The position numbers were made by a program, and so were the translations under genes. Under the pieces are notes generated by a model. The model saw nothing but the letters and a program-made list of their open reading frames with translations. It made no database searches and was not told the origin of the DNA. Shown here piece after piece: positions 14,768-18,849 of a DNA stretch of 18,849 nt. Source of the stretch: Stanieria sp964562685 (GTDB lineage: Bacteria > Cyanobacteriota > Cyanobacteriia > Cyanobacteriales > Xenococcaceae); the NCBI GenBank assembly GCA_964562685.1, contig CAZLUP010000074.1:1-18849 (forward strand), in the 5' to 3' direction. Each line of letters begins with the position of its first letter. Within the stretch, counting starts at the first letter, position 1.

Positions 14768-15904
14768 ATGGTTATTACTACTAAAAATAAATTTTCTCAA
14801 TCACGTTTAATTGAAGAGTATATTCAAAAATTGAAATCGGGAGAAGCTTTACTACAAAATTCTCCTACTAATTTAATTGAAGTTGTTGGCATTTTAAAAA
14901 GTTATGGTGTAGTTTTAGATGCTTATTCTAATAATCTTTGCTATATTGCCAACCATCAATTTCTAGTTTTATTTCCTTTTTTTAAATACTTTAATGGAGA
15001 AATTAATTCAAGAAAATTATTACGCCATTGGTGGCATAACAGAATTAACTATGAATATGCTGAATATTGTATGAAGGCAATGTTTTGGCATGGTGGAGGT
15101 GGTTTGGATGCCTACGTCGATTCCCCAGAATTCCTAAAAGTAGTTGAAGAAGTAATTCAGGCTAAGTTTAAATACAATCCTTTATTGTTGGGGCTACATA
15201 AAATCTTTAAGGATTTTTTACCCGAACATATGCGTCAGATGGCTTACTATAGTGGATTAGGGCAATTTTGGCGAGTCATGGCAGATATGTTTCTGAGTTT
15301 ATCAGACCGATACGACCGCGGAGAAATCAAATCTATCCCCGATGTCGTCCAACATATCCTTGATGGTTTGGTAGCTGATGCTGCTCGTCCGATTACCTAC
15401 ACAGTACAAGTTCGAGGTAAGGAATACGAATTAATTCCCCAATCTGCTGGCTTAACGTTTCTCCCTGATACAGCAGTACCTTATGTAGAGGCTGTGTTCT
15501 TCAGAGGAACTCCTTTTCCTGGGACAATTTCTTATAATGCTCAAGCTTATCAAATTCCTTATGATCAAGGAATGTTCAATTATGGGGCTTTATATGCTGA
15601 TCCTTTACCAGTTGGTAGTGCAGGGATTCCGCCCACGTTATTGATGCAGGATATGCGCCACTTTTTACCTGATTATCTACTGGATTTTTATCATCAAGGA
15701 ATCAGAGGCGAAGGCGATTTGCGGGTCAAAATTTGTCAAAGTTTCCAAAAATCGATGTTTTGTGTCACTACAGCAGCGATTAGAGGATTAGCACCTCATC
15801 CGCTTAATACTACCGATGCTAAAGAACAACAAGCAAATCGAGTGTATTTAACGGGATGGTTAAAACGTTTACAAGATTCTCGTTTAGTGATGGTTAATAG
15901 TTAA
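14768..15904 (+). CDS. cupB: CO2 hydration protein CupB (ChpX)
   Basis: Peripheral zinc-dependent subunit that sits on NdhF4/NdhD4 at the cytosolic face and converts CO2 to bicarbonate, using the energy of cyclic electron flow to keep the reaction one-way. The protein is 378 residues with no membrane helix. A His/Cys-rich block at 86-112 (His87, His90, Cys101, His108, then four glycines) is a conserved part of the ChpX/ChpY family and lies where metal or active-site residues are expected, though I cannot assign the ligands. Length is close to CupB and shorter than CupA as I remember them, and no cupS follows. AAGGA is twelve bases before ATG 14768, 27 bases after ndhD4. It ends the operon. 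Confidence 0.85.
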   Translation: MVITTKNKFSQSRLIEEYIQKLKSGEALLQNSPTNLIEVVGILKSYGVVLDAYSNNLCYIANHQFLVLFPFFKYFNGEINSRKLLRHWWHNRINYEYAEYCMKAMFWHGGGGLDAYVDSPEFLKVVEEVIQAKFKYNPLLLGLHKIFKDFLPEHMRQMAYYSGLGQFWRVMADMFLSLSDRYDRGEIKSIPDVVQHILDGLVADAARPITYTVQVRGKEYELIPQSAGLTFLPDTAVPYVEAVFFRGTPFPGTISYNAQAYQIPYDQGMFNYGALYADPLPVGSAGIPPTLLMQDMRHFLPDYLLDFYHQGIRGEGDLRVKICQSFQKSMFCVTTAAIRGLAPHPLNTTDAKEQQANRVYLTGWLKRLQDSRLVMVNS

Positions 15905-16065
15905 ATAAACAATTGCGACTAATTAGATTTGGTTAATTGATTGGCTCAATTATCAACTTGTCCGCTTGTCAAACTGTCACGTGGTTTATTTTTGATTAGA
16001 TTAAACTTCAAAGTAGAAAAAAATTTAGCTGAACACAGCTTGAGATCAAAAAATTATTAATTGAC

Positions 16066-16104
16066 AATAAAAACCCCAATGGTAATTAAAATTAACCATC
16101 GAGG
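16066..16104 (-). terminator. Intrinsic terminator of the ferredoxin operon
   Basis: Read on the minus strand, CC.C.ATGGTTAATT (from 16104) pairs with AATTACCAT.G.GG (to 16074) with two mismatches and one bulge, followed immediately by TTTTTATT (16073-16066). It lies about 32 bases after the ferredoxin stop, between convergent genes, so it may also stop read-through from the opposite side. Confidence 0.7.
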
Positions 16105-16135
16105 AGAAAATTTTAGAGATCGACAATTAACTTGA

Positions 16136-16567
16136 TTAGTAATTGTTATAGTTAGCTTTCCTGTTCTTTTTAATCTTTGGTCGTTTGATAACGTGAGGAA
16201 ATCCTAAATTTTCAATTACTTGATACTTTCTTTCTTCTTCTAGTTGTTTTAGACGAGTAAAATCAACCCAGTGAATACAGTTTACAGGACAAGTATCAAT
16301 TGCTTCTTCAACTAATTCTTCAGAATCTCCATTTTGATTAAAAACTCTCGCCCGTCCGTAATTTGGTTCGATATAAAAAGTATTAGGAGCAGTATGAGCG
16401 CAGTGTTTACAACCGATACAAGTAGTCTCGTCGACATAAGCACCTTTTTGCCTCAATGCTCCACCCAACTCTGGTTCAAACCCAGTTCTTTCGGGCGTAT
16501 CTCGCAAAATTCCCCCTAATTCTGGTTCAAATCCAGAACGAGAAGGACTTGAAGCAAAATCGGACAT
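16136..16567 (-). CDS. 4Fe-4S ferredoxin with duplicated N-terminal peptide motif
   Basis: Soluble electron carrier of 143 residues. Cys50, Cys53, Cys56 (CIGCKHC) and Cys93 (CPVNC) can bind one 4Fe-4S cluster; the fourth position of the first motif is Ala60, so there is no second cluster, and Cys97 is left over. Before the domain, residues about 10-22 and 27-39 repeat the same peptide (SGFEPELGGILR and TGFEPELGGALR). After it comes a Glu/Lys helix and a basic tail (KRPKIKKNRK). The family appears to correspond to Synechocystis Sll0662 (Fed7), from memory. Its ATG overlaps the ycf35 stop codon by one base (TAATG), so the two are translationally coupled. Partner and reaction are unknown; the neighbouring NDH genes accept electrons from ferredoxin, but a link is speculative. 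Confidence 0.88.
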   Translation of the reverse strand: MSDFASSPSRSGFEPELGGILRDTPERTGFEPELGGALRQKGAYVDETTCIGCKHCAHTAPNTFYIEPNYGRARVFNQNGDSEELVEEAIDTCPVNCIHWVDFTRLKQLEEERKYQVIENLGFPHVIKRPKIKKNRKANYNNY

Positions 16568-16953
16568 TACGCACTCCAGCGTTGTACAACTAAACGAATT
16601 GAACCGTCTTCTTGTTTTTGTTGTTCAGAAATTTCAAATCCTTGTTTGCCAGCTTCGTTAACAACAGTATGATAAGCATAGCGTTGGCTAACCTGTCTGA
16701 GGAAACCATCGACAGTTAAAGGTTGCTGCCAATATTGTAAGTCAGCAACTAGCTCGTATTCGCTACCATTCCAACTAAAGCCGATGTCGTAGTTATTATT
16801 TTGTTCTACTACTACATCAGCAGTCAAAGCTTGACCCTGATAACCCCTAACTTGACTAGGACCGGATTTCCAATCAATTCCCAAATCATCTAAAGCTGCT
16901 TTAAGAGAAGTTAGATTCCGAATTTTAGTTTTGATATTGCTGAAATGTGACAT
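16567..16953 (-). CDS. ycf35: Ycf35 / DUF1257 family protein
   Basis: Conserved protein of cyanobacteria and some algal plastids, without an established biochemical role. The 128 residues start with the family's MSHFSNIKTKIRN block, followed by the helix LTSLKAALDDLGIDW, strands in the middle (VVVEQNNNYDIGFSW, YELVADLQYW) and a C-terminal strand DGSIRLVVQRW. It has no cysteine and no membrane segment, so it is a small soluble alpha/beta protein. It is the middle gene of DUF2997-ycf35-ferredoxin, 56 bases behind the first and overlapping the last by one base, which implies that its product and the ferredoxin act together. No clear ribosome site is visible upstream of ATG 16953. Confidence 0.9.
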   Translation of the reverse strand: MSHFSNIKTKIRNLTSLKAALDDLGIDWKSGPSQVRGYQGQALTADVVVEQNNNYDIGFSWNGSEYELVADLQYWQQPLTVDGFLRQVSQRYAYHTVVNEAGKQGFEISEQQKQEDGSIRLVVQRWSA

Positions 16954-17009
16954 ATTGCTATTAACTAAATTGAACTAGATTGAACAAAAACCAGATGTAA
17001 ACAAATCAT

Positions 17010-17225
17010 TTACCAGTCACCAAGCCCACTTTGATTGGTAACTTTGGTTGATTGATTGACCTCTTGAGCATAATATTCAGAGGTTTTGGCAGTTGAAATA
17101 ACTACCCCAAGTTGTTCTTCAATTGCTGCGGTCACCTCTTGACAAGACGACCCAACAATACCTGTTACTGTCTCTTTAACCCGACCATCGGGATAAATGA
17201 TAAATTCTAGTGTTTCCATGTTCAT
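17010..17225 (-). CDS. DUF2997 family small protein
   Basis: First gene of the ycf35-ferredoxin operon. The 71-residue protein shows the DUF2997 pattern: strand LEFIIYPDGRVKETVTGIVGSSC, then a helix (QEVTAAIEEQLG) and a polar C-terminal end with STAKTSEYYAQEV. One cysteine (Cys28) is in the loop SSCQEV, where the family commonly has GxxC as I recall. The start at 17225 is supported by TAGGG about eight bases ahead; a second Met two codons later is possible. No function is known. The recurring partnership of DUF2997 with Ycf35 and this ferredoxin suggests a shared redox or cofactor task, as inference. Its 355-base upstream region is shared with the divergent bioU-type gene. Confidence 0.85.
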   Translation of the reverse strand: MNMETLEFIIYPDGRVKETVTGIVGSSCQEVTAAIEEQLGVVISTAKTSEYYAQEVNQSTKVTNQSGLGDW

Positions 17226-17580
17226 GGTCGATCCCTAGGTAGTTAGAGTTGTCCTGGGGTTGGTAGCTATGGGAGTTAAAGCTTTGATCGAGCAATAACT
17301 CTTTTTAATATAGCTATCTTTAGCAATCGCAGTAATATGAATCGAATTTTATCAAAAATTAATAATAGATATGGTTATTACTTTATTATTTTCTAAGTTT
17401 TCCTTAGCTTGTCGTTTCAGTCAAGACATAAAGGGATAAAAAAACCTAATTGCTTAACAAATGTATACAAAAAGATAAATCAAACGATAAAACTAGACAA
17501 ATAATTTTTGAACTCTTAGTCTTATTTGATGCCATCAAACCAGATAATAAAAATCTGTTCTCTTCGATAAAAAATGAAAA
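17226..17580. other. Divergent spacer between DUF2997 gene and bioU
   Basis: This 355-base AT-rich spacer shows no gene and no promoter that I could match with confidence on either strand. The only local signals are the ribosome site of the DUF2997 gene (TAGGG) and a perfect CCTAGG palindrome beside it. The bioU start lacks a visible ribosome binding site. Confidence 0.5.
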
Positions 17581-18582
17581 ATGATCGTAGATAAGATTAC
17601 TAATCCTTTTAGAGTTGGTGTTTTGGGTTTTGGTGGTTTAGGACAAGCAGCAGCAAGAATTTTGTCTCCTAAAAGAGAAATGGTTTGGGTCGGTGCAGCA
17701 GATCAGCAAGGTTATGCTTATAATGCGTCTGGGTTAGATGTTCAAGCTGCGATCGCAACTTATTCCGCTCATGGTTCATTAGGTTATTTGCCAGAAGATG
17801 GCACTCTTAGTCAAACTAGTATTAAAGACTTATTAAACCATGCTGCGATTGATGGATATTTTCTCGCTTTACCTAATCTTCCTAATACTTTTATGGCAGA
17901 TGTAGCCAAACAATTTATTCAATCTGGTTGGCAGGGTGTGTTGGTAGACGCATTAAAAAGAACTAGTGCAGTGGAACAGTTATTAGAATTACAAACTCAA
18001 TTACAACAAGCTGGTATTACTTATTTAACTGGTTGTGGTGCAACTCCAGGTTTATTAACTGCTGCTGCTGCTGTCGCTGCTCAAAGTTATGCTGAAATTC
18101 ATAGCGTGAAAATTACTTTTGGAGTCGGTATTGCTAATTGGGAAGCCTATCGTGCCACGATTAGAGAAGATATTGCTCATTTACCAGAATACGATGTTGA
18201 AACTGCTAGGGCGATGAGCGATGCGGAAGTAGAGGCTTTACTTGCTCAAACTAACGGGATTCTTGCCTTAGAAAACATGGAACACGCGGATGATATTATG
18301 CTGGAATTGGCAGGAATTTGCAGTCGCGATCGCGTTACCGTTGGTGGTATAGTTGATACTCGTAATCCGAAAAAACCTCTAAGTACCAATGTTCAAATTA
18401 CTGGACGTACTTTTGAAGGCAAAATTTCTACTCATACTTTTACTTTAGGCGATGAAACTAGCATGGCTGCCAATGTTTGTGGTCCTGCTTTTGGTTATCT
18501 CAAAGCTGGAATGGCACTACATCGTCGTGGTTTATATGGTTTATTTACCGCAGCTGAAATCATGCCTCAGTTTGTTAAATAA
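17581..18582 (+). CDS. bioU: BioU-type biotin synthesis enzyme (saccharopine dehydrogenase-like)
   Basis: Cyanobacterial BioU replaces BioA: its own lysine side chain is the amino donor that turns KAPA into a DAPA derivative, with NAD(P)H and bicarbonate, so each enzyme molecule works once. The 333-residue protein has the length I recall for Synechocystis BioU (Slr0355). The Rossmann motif GVLGFGGLG is at 13-21. Lys126 in VDALKRTSA corresponds to the sacrificial Lys124 reported for Synechocystis, allowing for two more N-terminal residues. TGCGATPGLLTAAAA, about 155-169, and the region GVGIANWEAYRATIRED are further conserved blocks. It is often annotated only as saccharopine dehydrogenase-like. 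It is monocistronic. ATG 17581 has no clear Shine-Dalgarno. The identification is by remembered resemblance; other Rossmann oxidoreductases are the alternative. Confidence 0.8.
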   Translation: MIVDKITNPFRVGVLGFGGLGQAAARILSPKREMVWVGAADQQGYAYNASGLDVQAAIATYSAHGSLGYLPEDGTLSQTSIKDLLNHAAIDGYFLALPNLPNTFMADVAKQFIQSGWQGVLVDALKRTSAVEQLLELQTQLQQAGITYLTGCGATPGLLTAAAAVAAQSYAEIHSVKITFGVGIANWEAYRATIREDIAHLPEYDVETARAMSDAEVEALLAQTNGILALENMEHADDIMLELAGICSRDRVTVGGIVDTRNPKKPLSTNVQITGRTFEGKISTHTFTLGDETSMAANVCGPAFGYLKAGMALHRRGLYGLFTAAEIMPQFVK

Positions 18583-18616
18583 CTGTTTGATTTAAACTTA
18601 AGGCGACCGCGATTAT

Positions 18617-18644
18617 TCAGTTATCAGTGACCAATGACCAGTTA
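18617..18644. repeat. Short inverted heptad tract
   Basis: Four in-register heptads, TCAGTTA TCAGTGA CCAATGA CCAGTTA, are the reverse complement of the TAACTGA/TCACTGA/TAACTGG family of the array at 421-532. It is therefore a small copy of the same repeat family in opposite orientation, 35 bases after the bioU stop. Confidence 0.8.
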
Positions 18645-18674
18645 TCAAGGAATAGGTAACAAAAAATAACTGGT

Positions 18675-18792
18675 GTACAGACGCAAGGGGTCTTACAAGG
18701 GGTTGAAACGGTCGTCTTAAACTGCCGAACCGAGTTCGGCAGAGGCGACCTCATGAATTCAGCCCACAGCCGTTCAAATTGCGCGTCTCTAC
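18675..18792. repeat. Palindromic intergenic element with nested hairpin
   Basis: GTACAGACGC (18675-18684) and GCGTCTCTAC (18783-18792) are inverted repeats matching in nine of ten bases and bound a 118-base segment. Inside, CTGCCGAAC-CGA-GTTCGGCAG (18722-18742) is a perfect 9-pair hairpin, and GGTCGTCT (18710-18717) pairs with AGGCGACC (18743-18750) with one G-U. Its GC content is well above the surroundings. It resembles small non-coding palindromic repeats dispersed in cyanobacterial genomes; no transposase is present. It could also end the bioU transcript, but no U-run follows. Confidence 0.75.
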
Positions 18793-18849
18793 TGATATAG
18801 CACTACGCATTTAAGTTAGGACATTTATATAATAAAAAGAAAATTTGAC

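Noticed and set aside
11351..15904. Inducible ndhF3-ndhD3-cupA-cupS operon
   Set aside because: No cupS follows, the Cup protein is 378 residues, and position divergent to ccm genes matches the ndhF4/ndhD4/cupB arrangement as I recall it in Nostoc.
16136..16567. Two-cluster (2x4Fe-4S) ferredoxin
   Set aside because: Only one set of four ligand cysteines is present; the first motif has Ala60 where a fourth Cys would be needed for a second cluster.

Overview
The window is a chromosomal segment of a beta-cyanobacterium. The evidence is form IB Rubisco (rbcL-rbcX-rbcS), a beta-carboxysome operon (ccmK x3, ccmL, ccmM, ccmN), a CO2-uptake NDH-1 gene set (ndhF4-ndhD4-cupB type), ycf35, a bioU-type gene, fifteen GCGATCGC (HIP1) octamers and TAACTGA/TAACTGG heptad tracts. 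The DNA is visibly AT-rich, which with the gene arrangement would suit a low-GC unicellular or baeocyte-forming group (Stanieria/Pleurocapsa-like); that genus-level guess is weak.

Layout. Bases 35-271: small hypothetical coiled-coil protein (minus). 272-613: spacer with two tandem repeat arrays. 614-1192: exported Cu/Zn superoxide dismutase (plus). 1647-3062: aspartate ammonia-lyase (plus), rich in HIP1 sites. 3165-3194: hairpin between convergent genes. From 10545 down to 3228, all on the minus strand, runs a carboxysome/Rubisco block in the order ccmK, ccmK, ccmK1-like, ccmL, ccmM, ccmN, a strong intrinsic terminator, then rbcL, rbcX, rbcS with its own predicted promoter. An 805-base AT-rich spacer separates this from the divergent plus-strand operon ndhF4-ndhD4-cupB (11351-15904). 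Next, on the minus strand, is a three-gene operon of a DUF2997 protein, Ycf35 and a 4Fe-4S ferredoxin (17225 down to 16136), ending in a clear terminator. Finally a bioU-type gene (17581-18582, plus) is followed by a second heptad tract and a nested palindromic element.

How it works together. CupB with NdhF4/NdhD4 forms the constitutive CO2-hydrating NDH-1 complex on the thylakoid, which turns CO2 into cytosolic bicarbonate. The CcmK/CcmL shell encloses Rubisco; CcmM crosslinks Rubisco through four small-subunit-like modules and carries an N-terminal gamma-carbonic anhydrase domain that here keeps the residues needed for activity; CcmN tethers the core to the shell by its C-terminal peptide; RbcX assists RbcL8 assembly. 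Inorganic carbon uptake, carbonic anhydrase, shell and fixation are therefore encoded side by side. ccmO, ccmP, ccaA and the bicarbonate transporters are not in the window.

The least explained parts are the ferredoxin/Ycf35/DUF2997 operon (with a duplicated peptide motif in the ferredoxin N-terminus), two related intercistronic hairpins (ccmM/ccmN and rbcL/rbcX), and the large ccmK/ndhF4 divergent spacer with a cluster of dyads. I found no clear evidence of an entirely new multi-gene system; most genes belong to recognised families.
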